A stretch of DNA of 64,000 bases from the NCBI RefSeq assembly GCF_001649575.2, contig NC_051433.1, forward strand, positions 8,529,972 through 8,593,971, written 5' to 3'. Positions within the stretch are counted from its first letter, which is position 1. Every line of letters starts with the position of its first letter. The notes beneath the pieces were generated by a model. It was not told the DNA's origin. It worked only from the letters and a program-made list of their open reading frames with translations, and did not search any database. This stretch comes from Kryptolebias marmoratus (lineage: Eukaryota; Chordata; Actinopteri; Cyprinodontiformes; Rivulidae). Positions 13,459 to 25,500 of the stretch are shown here, one piece after another. The position numbers were made by a program, and so were the translations under genes.

Positions 13459-15259
13459 TGTTGTCTCATGTCTGCAGACAGAGAGACAGTAAAAGACAAA
13501 GAAAGACTCAGACAGAAGGAATGATTGACTTTCAGAGAAGGAGGCTTGAGGTAACACTGCAGACTAGCAGCTGGAAACGGTACTACATCATCATCAGCTG
13601 CTGCTTGCACAAACACTGGACTAAAACAGGAGGAGAAGAAGAAAAACATCCAGGAACTGCTTGCTGTGCCGCAAATCAAACCGCAAATGTAGAGAAACAA
13701 AGTTCGGATCAGAATCAGCTTCACAGTCCCCCAGTATTACTGATGATATTTTATTCTGACCTCATACGTGTTGCTTGTGTTGCCGTTTCCACTTATCAGA
13801 AAGTGTTTCGCTCTCATGTTGCTGGTTGTTCTTTTCAAAGACTAGAAACTGTTTCCTTCCAACACTGACAAACAATTCACTCTGATTCAGACTTTTCTAA
13901 CTGAGCTGCAAATAATTGATTGTGATCCCAGAGGTGTGCCTTTTTGGGATGTTCAGTCGGAAAATAATATTTTGTGAATATCATCTTTCTCACTCTAGAA
14001 AGATGCATTTTGTTGTTGCATTTTATGATTAAATATTAATCTCATCCAGTACGTCACACATTAGTGTTCATATGAGAGTGTTTCTTAATTTTAGACTTTG
14101 TTAAAGACAAGTAGATTTGTTAATCATGCCTCTGATACATCACATTGTTTACTTTTTTACCCTGACTGTTTCTGTGTCTGCAGATGAAACACACATAATA
14201 ATCCTCAATACTTTGTGTATTTTTTTTGTGAGTTTTCTCTAAAAACATAAAGTCAGTTTGTGTTAGGAAACTGTTGAGCTGTAAGCAAATAAAATTCATT
14301 CGGAGCATCTGAAATCTATAAAGCTGCAGAATTGCATCATTATTTATTGTCACCAAAAGTAACACCTTCTTGTCCTAAATACATAAATTAAACATTTTTT
14401 GCTTTAAAGAAGTGTTGTACATGCATTAATGTTATATCCTCTGATACTGCAGCTTTATTAGTGTAGTACACATAGTTTAATCGTGTATCAAAGGGTCTTA
14501 GATGCTGATTAAGAAATGATTACAGCAAACCTTTAAAATGATCTGCTCACTACAAGCCTCCAGACTTCAGCACTGGAAGATGAGACTTTGTGAAAAATGT
14601 ACAAGAAATTGACAAAAAGAGTTTTAGTTTAAGATCTTTGATTAAGATGATAATAACATTCATCAACCCATTAAACTGATTTACTGGAGGAGCCCTTTTC
14701 AAACATTTGTTTGGAAAATGTTTGTCGGAATAATTCAGGGTAAATCGGATTTAATTTACTACACTACAATTTCTGTCTTAGCATTTAGGGTTTAGTTAAA
14801 TTATTGTAGATCTAAATAAAGCATCATGTTCCTGTTTTTCCCCCAAGTGTGTGCTAAATAACTAACACAATAAGATAAATAACACTGTTCTTTCAAAAGC
14901 CTTCCATGATCTATAAAGCCCCACTCTTTCTGTGACAGTGAAGTTTACATCTATAAATCTGTCATTTTACTGATCAACTCTTGATCACTTTTCCATCCTT
15001 TATATTTGAGAAAAATCCACAAGTTATCAATAAAAAATTCAGGGTAGGTTAATTTAAATTGACATGAATACGATCAAAGATCCTCCTGGCTCTGATGCTC
15101 TAAACAATGTTGTGTTTTTATCCATTAAAAAGGATTTAAAACATGAAATAAATGATAGTGCAGCTGTGTTTTCTGCTGTATGTGTGTCAGTTCTGTGGAT
15201 ATCACAACAGCAGCAACATCATCCTCTGACACACAAAGACCATGGGGTTTTCCCCCCAC

Positions 15260-15261
<2 letters not shown>

Positions 15262-15294
<33 letters not shown>
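15262..15294. repeat. (CA)n microsatellite
   Basis: About 16 perfect CA units after TCCCCCCACCCT. Confidence 0.95.
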
Positions 15295-15296
<2 letters not shown>

Positions 15297-15626
15297 TCTG
15301 AGAGTGGCCTGCTAACCTCCGGCATCCCGCTGTCATCACTACTAATGTCCAACCACGTCTCCCCCTCTCTCACGTCCTCGTGCTGCGGTCAGGAAAAGCC
15401 CCCTGCAGGGCGTATTTCTTTATGCTCGTACTGTAAACTAAAGAGACAGCTGAGGAGACGAGGCCGTGACGTGGAGGGTGTGTGGAGAGGCTCTGCTTCT
15501 TCTTTGGATGTTGGCTTTCAGTGGTCGAGATCACGACTCTGCTGGACTCTTCAGGGCCAACCTGAAAGCTGCAGATTCAGCCTTTGCTTTTCTTTTTGCC
15601 TTTTCTTTACATTTCTATACATTTTA

Positions 15627-15682
15627 TTTCCTTTCCTTTCCTTTCCTTTCCTTTCCTTTCCTTTCCTTTCCTTTCCTTTCCT
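15627..15682. repeat. (CTTTC)n pentanucleotide array
   Basis: About 11 units of CTTTC/TTTCC, a perfect polypyrimidine strand able to form triplex DNA. Confidence 0.95.
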
Positions 15683-17574
15683 GCCACTTTTGAATCAGCT
15701 AAAATTAAATATAGAAAACATAAAGCAAAAGTCAGCTGCTGTAATCCTGTACAGCGTCTGGAGAGAGAGTCGTTCTGGCATCGACACGTTTATTTATTTA
15801 TTTATCTTTGGGGTGGGTGGGGGTGGGTTGCAGCAGTCATGACTCAAGTTGAGGAGGTGATGCACAGCCCACCTGCCCACCTCTGTCTCTCTTTGGGGCT
15901 TTTAAAGAGGAGAAACGCTGCATTAACATCACACTTCAGGCTAAAAGCTCTCTATTGTCACTGTGTTGAAGCGATAAGGTTGGTGTGTGTGTGTGTGTGT
16001 TAGAGTACACAGAGACACACACAAACCCTTCCTTTTCATCTTTGAAGTGTGAAGGCATCAGTTTGTAGCTACATACAGGCAGATTTGTTCAGTGTGAGAC
16101 AGGCTGTCAGTCTGTGTGTCTCTGAATGTGTGTGTTTCAAGGAAATGAGTGTCTGTCATTGTGTGTGTGTGTGTGTGTGAGATTTACGCTACAAACAAGT
16201 CAACAATCACAATGCAGAGCCAACAATAATGAGCTTTTCACCTCCTATCAGTCGGCTAAAACAATGAAGATGTTTACAGTTTAAAGGAGCAAAAATCTTC
16301 CTTCATTTAGTCTTTGATTTAAACTCTTATCAGTTTATTTAAAAAATAACCTTTATTATATATGAAGCATTTGTTATTTACAGTCAAACACTGATGACTT
16401 TTTGGGGGTGAAATGTGTCAAACAGTTTTTTTAAAAATTATTATTATTAAAAGACATCTCATCCCTCTGAGCCACAGCTTTTACTTCTCCTGCAACATTT
16501 CCTGTTTATTTCATGAAATGGCAGTTTTTTCCAGTGTTTTAATGCCAAAGAAAGAATTTACGATGCCTTTTTGAAGTTTTATTTATTTTCTCCCTAAAAA
16601 CAATCTTGTCACAGTTTGAGTGCATAAATGGCTCAGATTAACTTTAAACTCCCAGCAGCTCACAGTTACAGAAATAATCAAAACTCTGCAGCCTGAGTAT
16701 AGCAGAGGTGGATTCTTTCCACCATGAGGTATTAAAAAAACCCTGTTTTACATCTGAAATGGGCTCTAAGAACAAACTGTAGCAGGTAGGCATCTTTATC
16801 AAATCTGTATTTCACGACGGAATAAAAGAGTTCACCACAAGATGCAAAACATTTAAGAGATTTAAGCACTACAAGATATAAACACGCTTCTTAAAAAGCA
16901 AAATCTGTCAAATAGGGACATTCCTCACTCAGATAAAACTAAAGCCAGCTTGTACTGCAATATAAAAAATTTGAAAATTTTGGAAAATGCTTAAAAAAAA
17001 GTCAATCTGAAGCATAAAACATGTAGCAGCAGGTAGGTGGAGCAGGAGTTTTTATTATTTCTGTAATTGTTGGCAGACAAATGAAGCTGCTGGACATATT
17101 TTACATTGCATAAAGATATTCTTTCTGCTCAGATGCAGCTAAAACCTCCAGAGAAGAACACAGGACCAGAATTTTGCAAATACGACCAGGATTTGTTGAA
17201 GGAAGAAGGTGAAGATTATTGTTCAATAACAGGTCATTGGCTGCTGATGATCACCAGTAAAAAGCTGAACAATTTATTTAGGTTTATGTGACATTTTTCA
17301 CAGATTGTGTTTCCTTCAGCCTCAATCTTCATTGGTTTTTTTCCAAGTCCTCTGAGAAACATGTATAAAAATCTAAACTGAGCTCTGAATCCATCCTGCT
17401 GTGTGAGAATATCACCCAGGATTATCTGCACCGGAAGCAGCCTCCTTTTAGCATATTTGCACTGATGGACACTGAAAGATAAAAATGAGGCTTTTCCATG
17501 CAATCATTTTATCTTTAATTATGTGCTTTATTAATGGCACTTTTTATATGGAAATGTGATTATATTAGAACCAC

Positions 17575-17844
17575 ACACATATTGTAGGTTTATTTAAAGC
17601 CGCGCTGCTTTTAATTTGGCACTTTTCTTGGAGAAAATAAAGGCCCAAGTGGTTATTTGAATATCTTTGATGTTCCTTTCAGCGTGTCTTCCTGACGCAG
17701 ATTTCCAATCATCCCTCTGCCTGTCTGTCGGCTGTCTGCAGGAGCGATAGCACTCTCTTCATTACGCACTTCATTAATCTCAATGCTAATTGATTCTGCG
17801 AGGGCCTTTTAGACTGGGGGCCAAGTCCTGTCTTCCCCCACTGA
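17575..17844. other. Unique block, conserved-element-like
   Basis: Contains TTTAATTTGGCAC, CAATCATCC, CTTCATTACGCACTTCATTA and CAATGCTAATTGATTCTGCG. Dense ATTA cores in balanced, repeat-free sequence flanked by AT-rich DNA and a GT array. Confidence 0.3.
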
Positions 17845-17871
17845 TTGTGTGTGTGTGTGTGTGTGTGTGTG
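17845..17871. repeat. (GT)n microsatellite
   Basis: About 13 GT units on the right edge of a unique, possibly conserved block (17.58-17.84 kb). Confidence 0.95.
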
Positions 17872-18143
17872 CACCTGGAGAGACACGTCCTGACAGAAAA
17901 GCCTCTCCTGCCTGTCTGTCTGCCCTTGAGTGTGGCACTGATAGGGTTTGAGAGCTGCAGGCCTGCATGGGAGACAAGTCGTACAACAAAAAACACCAAC
18001 GGACGGGCTCAGAGGAGAGTTTACGGCCTCGTGAAGAGACATAAAAGCGCGGAACATGCGAACAAAGGCAGTTGGCATGTTGTGTGTAACAAGCGAGCGG
18101 ATAAAGCGGGAGGATGCTGGGGCAGTTAAATGGCCCTTGTTCT

Positions 18144-18156
18144 GTTGCTAGGAGAC
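18144..18156 (-). promoter_or_regulatory. X-box (RFX) consensus match
   Basis: The minus strand reads GTCTCCTAGCAAC, a full match to RYYNYY-N-RRNRAC. It lies in a CpG-containing unique block at about 18.0-18.25 kb. Confidence 0.4.
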
Positions 18157-19139
18157 GCAGAGGCTGGATGCTGGAGATAAACGCTGGGATCCACCCCTGG
18201 CAGCGAGCAGGGGGTGGGTAAGAGTCGGCGGGGGGAGGCAGAGGGTAAGAAAGAGAGGAGATAGGANGGGGGGGGGGGGGGGGGGGGAGTCACGTCACAA
18301 ACACAGAGGCATCCTCATCCATCCATCTCCCCTCTGACTAGCCCCTTTCATTAACCCTCTTTTCTTTTCTTTTTTTAGTCATTTCGGTGGCATTTTTTGG
18401 TTCAGACTTGTCAGAAACAAGGTAGGTTTTCACTTCTTAAGCATACAAAATCTACACACATGAATATATTTTGCTTAAATGACTTTATCTCAATTCTCGA
18501 GCTGACTTGCATTCATTTGCTGAAAGTACTCAGGAGTCATCATCACAAAAAACTTAACAAACACTAACTTTCACAGTGAATTTGGAAATGCCTCTAAATG
18601 TCCACATTGTTTGTATTCCCTTATTAATAAACCACAACTTGATTCAAATGTCAAGAAATTTTGCTCCTGTATCAAAACATGTAACTCAAATTTGTTTATG
18701 TTGCACTTTAGTGACTCAAGTGTAATCAAGTATAATTGTAATTAATTTGAACATTATGCTTTGTTTTGTTCTTTCTTGTAATTATTCAACCCTTTTAATA
18801 TGCTACACAGTAAAATGTTAAATTATAAAGTGTATTTCTATAAATAAACATATAGGCTTAAAACCAGAGAAGCCAGTTTAGAGCCGTCTTGCTTCTGGTC
18901 TGATTTAAACTAATTTTTCACCGAAACTACGTCTGAATCTGAAACTTGACGGGAGTTTTATTCAAACTCTCCTCTGTGACGATGGCTCGTGCCAGGAGGA
19001 AAACCACGGCTGCCACCACACACACACCCACACACACACACAAAAAAGAAACGCAGGAAAGAGCTTCATCTCCACCGTCATCCCTCATCAATCCGGTCAG
19101 CCCGACACAAAAAGACTCAAAGGAAGAGAAGAACGCTTC

Positions 19140-19345
19140 TTCCGTCAATTATGAGGGAAGTGGTGAGCTCTGGGTACACGTTGTGATTAGTCATGAATGG
19201 GACGCAGCGCTCTGATTGGTGGAGAGAGCTGGGGGTCAGGCGTTCTGCCAGCAGTTCATACAAGACTGCTGATTGCTATTCATCCACTGATTACAGTCAT
19301 TTAAATCTGCAGCAGGCCAAAGGGGCCTGCGTCTGGCAGGCTGGC
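19140..19345. other. Unique block, conserved-element-like
   Basis: Contains TGTGATTAGTCATGAATGGG, CTCTGATTGGTGG (reversed CCAAT box), TGATTGCTATTCATCC and CATTTAAATC. CpG-containing and repeat-free. Confidence 0.25.
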
Positions 19346-19551
19346 TGCCGTGTGGGTGGGTGGGTGCAATTTGGTTTTCTTTCAATAAGGCTGACAGAAC
19401 ACAACACACATGAAGACAGGGTATGGGATGACTGAAACACACTGCCAACTTAGGTTTAAAGATATTTCATCACTTAATTTAGGATGAAAAATCTTCACGT
19501 TTGTTTCTTACGTCCTCCACGTCTATATAGGAGGTAAATAAAAATTGCGTG

Positions 19552-19765
19552 TGACATGTTAGAGCTTAAAGTGTTGCGAATGACTCTCAGCTACCACCAC
19601 GTTAAATTTGAGCTCAATATCTGTAACATTAACTGAGTTGTGGCCCTTTATAGGTTTGCTAAGGTCAATCATCTTAAATCAGGTTAAAGTTAACCTGCTG
19701 TACATCTAGTGATTACAAGGTTCACAGGATATTTTGCTAACAGACAGAAATGAACACAGACACAA
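19552..19765 (+). repeat. Dispersed repeat family R1, copy 5 (3' part)
   Basis: GAATGACTCTCAGCTACCAC, TGAGCTCAATATCTGTAACA, ..AATCATCTTAAATCAGGTT.., GATATTTTGCTAACAGACAG. The 5' third is lost or diverged. Confidence 0.7.
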
Positions 19766-20213
19766 ACAACTAAAAGATTGTCCACCTTTTATGGCGGCAG
19801 GCGATAATGAATAGTATACAACGCATTGATTTTGTTATTTCAGTCTTTCTTGGGTTCGTGTGGACACAATAAGACCTTGAATAATCAGAGTTGATGAAGC
19901 GGTTAACTGCACTTTTTTTTTTCCCTGCTTTTGGAGGAGTGGTGGTGTTGATTAATCAGTGGCCTGAGCCTCTCTGGCCTCTCTGCCTGAACACATTACA
20001 AGGATAATCTCACCATTGATTATTGCAGCAGAATAAACCCGGTCCTTCACAATACGCCGTCCCTGTTTTCACACATGTATGTTTTCTGCTCTGTCTGGAT
20101 GCACGGACGCTCCTGCGCTGCTGATGAATGATGCTCCTGCTGATACCAATCTCGCAGCCATGGCCGTTAGCTCATAATGAAGAAATAAATCATATTCTCA
20201 CATTAAAGTCACG

Positions 20214-22399
20214 TTTATTGCCAAAAGGAAGCATTTTTTTTCCAAAAAGTTTTCTTTCTACAGAAAAGTGTTTTCACAGACGTGTTTAAAAACAAGGACT
20301 TTGTGAAAAGAGCATAAATATACATTCTGACGTCTGCTGGAGGACGCCTCAAATCTCGACCATTAAGAGGTGCACACTTTGATCACAGCTGGAAACAAAT
20401 GTTCCCATAAGAGTTCATTGTTCAGTTTCATGATAGTCCCTGGATATTTATACAAATAACACTGTTTCTGAGCCTCTTTCTAAAACACACAAACACATCT
20501 ACATATATACAAACACACACACACAGAGTCATTAAGGAACTACTGTACTGTGAAGGGGTGACACTGTTCAGACAATGAGTCTCCATGGACTCTGCTCCTT
20601 GGGGTGTTTGGAGTCACGCTGCTCACCCTTTGGGAAGCTGCTTCAGAGGTGACCTAGTTCTCCTGACTGTCAGCAGAAGGCCGTCTCGTCGGCTCGCTTT
20701 GTGCTGAGGCACTGAGCTGTGCCCGCGACCCTTCGACAGGCCAATCGGACGTGTGTAATGAAGCTCAACGCGCACAAACACTGCGGTCGTTGGGTGCGAG
20801 GGCCGCAGAATTTATAACAGCCATTTATTGCCTCCTGCTTTATTGGAGAAATGTGATTCCTCCCCGTGTTTCAGATGCTGCCATTATGGTTCATTATGGA
20901 GGGGTGACAGAGATGGAGCAGGGGGTGTTGATGGATGCTGGTGCGGGGCCCGCTGTCATTATTTCCTCTATCGAGCAGCGCGTGCAAGACACTTCCAACA
21001 AAATGGCCGCGGAGCAACAACATGGCTCCGACTGCGTGTAGCAATTGACAACCGGCGCAGGAAAAACGTGAAATACATTCATTTGCTGCTTGTGTTTTGA
21101 ATGGCTTCAAGAAGCAAAACGACAGCAGTCCTCCTGCCGTGGCAGAGTGTGACTAAACAGGAGAAGGATCGAACTGACAGATGTAGAGACATCTGAATGT
21201 GAAGAATCATGAACACAAACGCTGCAGAGTCTCCACAGAGTGCAGAAACACATTATCCTGGCGTCTCTATCTTACACAATACTCACCAACAACAAAAACA
21301 TTGGTATTACATTCATATAAATAATAATATTAATAATAATCCCAGGTTGCCCCATGAGCCACTTCAGCACTTTTAGCTTCATTTAGTGTTTGAAAATGAC
21401 AAAATGAAGACCAGCTTCACTGTGAGCCTAACTCCTCCCTTTAGAGGTACAGGTATAAGTACCAAAGTTCTTGGTGTTGCAACACTTTTATACATATATA
21501 AAAAACAAAGTCATTTCAGGCTTTTTCAGCATTGATTTGTGAGGGATTCTTGGACGGTCTACTGATATTTATTTATATATTTATATTTACTCACACACAT
21601 TTATTTCAGTCCCTTTCTAAACAAAGTTTAAGTCTTGGTCTTAAAACGCAGCTGGGATCTGATAATAAGTAGATCAGATTCAGCAGCTCCTGATAGCTGC
21701 AGCTTTAGCTGAACCTTCTGACAAAATTAAAACCTCGTTCATGTTCATTCACATCATATGTTATATTGGTTTTCCCCAGAATATGTAAAGAAAACCCCTT
21801 TATCAGATTTTTCTCTCCTTGGATTAAATCCACAACGGGGAAAAAAAAAAATTCCATTTTCGGAGCAGAAGCTGGCAGAGGGTGGGGGGTGACTGGGGCT
21901 CAGTATAGCCAGAGGTGCTCTGCATCCCCATCTGTTCGCTTGTGGTTGGAGATGATTGCTTCGGAGAAAAGACCCAGAAACAAACCCCCGAGCCCGCTCA
22001 CTGTCTCCTCTCTTCTCGTTTCTGTGCAGCAGGTTCTCTGTTGGAAGTAATGAGTCACATAAGCAGCTTTTCGCTCGCAGCGACGCGGCCCTGCAGTAAC
22101 GCAGGAAACCGATGATGATGATCCAAAAAGGAAAAAAAAAAAAAAAAAAGATGGAAAGAAACAGACCAAAAAAAGTGGAGGATGGAAGACAAAGCGCAGT
22201 TGGTTTTGAAGAGATCACAGTTTCTCGGCTCTGCTCCAGGCAGATCCTCCACAAATCTGTTCGCTTCCATCCATCTGTCTTTCTCCTGCTTGTTGCTCAG
22301 AGGATGATCAGGACACGAAGAGGGTTTAAGAATCTGTCTTTATCTCTCTTCTGAAAGCTGTTCCTCGATCTGCTCATGTTTTGTCCCACAGGCTTCGGG
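20214..22399 (-). other. Probable 3' UTR of the RhoGAP gene with candidate poly(A) signals
   Basis: No further splice-bounded coding exon lies below the stop. On the minus strand, AATAAA occurs at 20,214-20,219 (followed by ACGTGACTTTAATGTG) and at 21,568-21,573; either could end the transcript. The block 20,740-21,060 inside it is CpG-richer than its surroundings and could be a conserved element rather than UTR. The long minus open frame at 21,754-22,254 is judged chance. Confidence 0.35.
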
Positions 22400-22506
22400 T
22401 CACACGCCTCGGCCTCCGTTGGGTTTCCGTTTGATGACCCATTCTCCTCCGGGGTTACTGTTGTACAGGTCCATCAGGTGTGTGTCCAGGTCCAGACAGT
22501 GCTCAC
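22400..22506 (-). CDS. arhgap40: RhoGAP exon 16 (C-terminus and stop)
   Basis: Acceptor GTGCAG at 22,507-22,512. It encodes EHCLDLDTHLMDLYNSNPGG and EWVIKRKPNGGRGV, then TGA at 22,400-22,402. 'LDLY-NP-GEWVIK' is the conserved end of the family. The exon continues into the 3' UTR. Confidence 0.94.
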
Positions 22507-25500
22507 CTGCACAAACACAAAATTATTCCCTTAATACAATAGTGGTGGTTGTAAATAGCTTTATTATGAATTAATTAATCAACATTTTATTGTTTGGCCA
22601 ATGAATTGTCAGCTTCAGTTAAAAAAAAATTTAAAAAATCTTTAAATGTTTGTTTGCCTGGCAGATTAAAATCCCAAAGCAACTAACAAAACAGGAAAAA
22701 CGTTCTAAAAACACAATGGCTTTTATATTTTTGGACTTAACTGATTGCAAACAAAAAAGCAGTTTTAAAAAAAATGTTTATCAGAACGCAGACTGAAACA
22801 GACTGAAAAAGTTTCTGCTGTGTTGTTCACTCCGCCCGTGCTCATGTGAGTGCACAGACATGTCTGTAATAAGCATTTATCTGCTCTGATAACTGCAGAT
22901 GTACAGCCCTTGTGTCTTTGTCTCTTAACATTTCCCCCTACTCCTCTCATCAGCTCAGTGAGCAGAAAGACATGCACATATCAGAGCTGAGAAAACTCAC
23001 CGATATTCCCTCCCACTTCATAAAGGGCGCAGTCCGGGCACGAGACCGAGCCGTTTCTGTTGACAGATGAGATGTTTTAGTTCTCTGCTTGAAATTAAAA
23101 TGTATATACATCACACTTAATCTTTGAAGAAAATACTCAGCAGGTGGCAGACATGACACCAAAATGACTGAGTGCTAGATAATAAAATTATCAATATGGG
23201 ATTGGCTTGTTGGAGTTTTGTACCTCCTCATTTTGCCCTTTCCGTTGGCAGGGCTGCGGAGGAACTGCCGTTGAAAATGTTCCAGCAGGTCGGAGGTTCG
23301 AGTGTTGACGCCGAGCTGAAAATCCATAGAGCCACTCACCAGATCTCCAACCTGGATCTTCACTGTGCGGCGCAGCTACGGGACACAAACACAAATACAG
23401 ATGAAATGACTTAAATATTCTTTTGAACCAGACTTACAATCACATTGTGGCAAACTGTTGATGCTGACTTTTACCGTTTTTATCATTTCGTTTTAATCTG
23501 ACGCATGCTGTGTTTAAAGCAGTAAAACAGGCAGAGTAGAGAAGCTAACCCGGCTCACCTCTGATTTATTTTTCTCAGGCTTCTCTCTGCTCTCCGGCTG
23601 GATTTTCTTCAGCAGATTTTTGAAGCGGCGATCGTAGAACTGGTAACGGCGATTACTGTTCTCGTTCAGCCTACGCACCTGACTAACAAGGAAATTAGGG
23701 ATCTGGGGAGACAGAAACACAACGCAGCATTTCTGATGAGCACAATTTCATGCCAGTAAACACTGAGAACAGAGCCAAAAATATTATGAAAACATGCTCT
23801 AAGTTGTTCTGGTACCCTCAGCTGTAAAAAAAAAAAAAAAAAAAAAGAAACCCTATCTCATTTAGCTTTTTCTGTTTACAGATTTTTTTTTTTTTGGAAT
23901 GAATGTTGCTTGATTGCATTAATCAGATGTTTTAGGAGCAAACAAAAATCTGCAGAGCCTGTGGTCGGGTAAACGAGTGTCCTTACTGTCCAGAGCAGGT
24001 CCTGGTACCGAACGAGAAGCCTCATAACGTCAGCCGCCTTCTCCGCCTGTCCTTTCTCCGCCCCGTCAGTCAGTCGGCTCGGGACGGCCTTATGGAGGAA
24101 AAGGTTCGGAGCCATAATGGTTGCGACGGCCCACAGGTTCATCCTGTTTCGATTTTCCCTGGAAACCACCTTACTGAGGAACTCGAGCAGAGCCTGAAAA
24201 AAATAAATAAACGAATGAAAATACATAAACCTATTGTAGATTTTTAAATGTCTTTCTGTATAAAACAAATGTGTCTACTTATATGAAACAGAAAACAAGT
24301 GAATTAGAGAGCATGAATCATCCATAGCAACTCTGCTGACGAGTTTGTTCACACAGTGAGTTTCAGCTGCTTCTGCTGGAGTCAAAGTGATTAGTTCAGG
24401 AGGCTTCTAGGCTCCTTGTTACTATAAGTGGAGCTGACTGCACACTTGTGTTGGTGAAAGCAAGTCACGATTATAAAAGCAGAACACAGAGTTTGAAATG
24501 TGAATTATGAGTCAAACTGTTCAGTAAGGTTTTATAAAAAGTTGCTTTGGTCAAAGAGGGACACATTTCTGTTAAATCCAAGTAGAAGCAAAAAAACATA
24601 TGTATACTACATCTAAACATACAGAAAAATCTGCTTTGGTTTATGAATACAGTAAAAATTGAAACAATGAAAATTTTTTCTCAATAGTTGATGATTTCAT
24701 TTTCTCACAATCGACTTCACTAAAACCTGATATCATATAAAACCCTCTGTTTTTTCTACATGTGCTGAAACGAAATCTTTTATTCTGGCTTGGAACAACG
24801 TCCTGTGTTTGTGTGACCAAAGTGCGGAGCGTTGTGTTGTTTTTACCTTCAGCGTGTTCCTGTTGGGCTCCGGCAGCAGCAGGACGAGCAGGTTCAACAT
24901 GTGAAGTTTTTGCCTCAGCTCTGTGATGTCTGAAGAAGAAAACAAGGTAAGAGAGGCTGAACGCACATTCACACACACACATTCTATGCTCATTTCCTTT
25001 GCGTTTGACTGAGAGTAATGGGATGTCTAATGATGGATGGCATTGTGACCGGTGGTCATTAGGTTTGTTAGCTTATGTCTCTGTGGTCACATGTCATTTA
25101 TCACTGCAACCGATCCTCCTCACAAACTGTACATCAGCAAGTCATCAGTCAAATAATATTAATATCAACCTGTTCTTTTATTAAAGTGAAACCAGGGTAA
25201 AAGCAGCTGATCTCCTCTGCTGCGTCACTGCGTGTTTGTGGCAGCGCCGGGGCGCATGAACAAGTCATCAACTTGTTCATCTCATTACGGATTTCAAATC
25301 CGGAGCAGAAAAGATAATTATCACACGGCACTGCCATCATAAAGAGACTTCAGTAATTATGATTTGAACTCTGATGAGCAGTCAGGAAATCTGGACATTG
25401 GATGTAGGAGATGAGTGGAAGAATAGTTGCATTTACAATAACATTTCAGACAATATCTGATTAAAAAAAACCCAGTGATGTTAAACGTTCATCTCAACAC

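Larger units (their letters stand above)
12196..17574. other. Non-coding stretch dominated by GT/CA microsatellites
   Basis: Apart from the listed arrays and RFX-like pair, I see no exon or element. Additional short GT arrays lie at 15,981-16,000 and 16,160-16,178. Confidence 0.5.

Noticed and set aside
15180..16003. Overlapping plus frames of 220 and 139 codons
   Set aside because: Contain poly-Thr-His and FLSFP repeats from CA and CTTTC arrays; no domain or splice support.
21754..22254. 166-codon minus-strand open frame below the RhoGAP stop
   Set aside because: Lies in the probable 3' UTR, contains a poly-Phe stretch from an A-run, and has no recognisable family.
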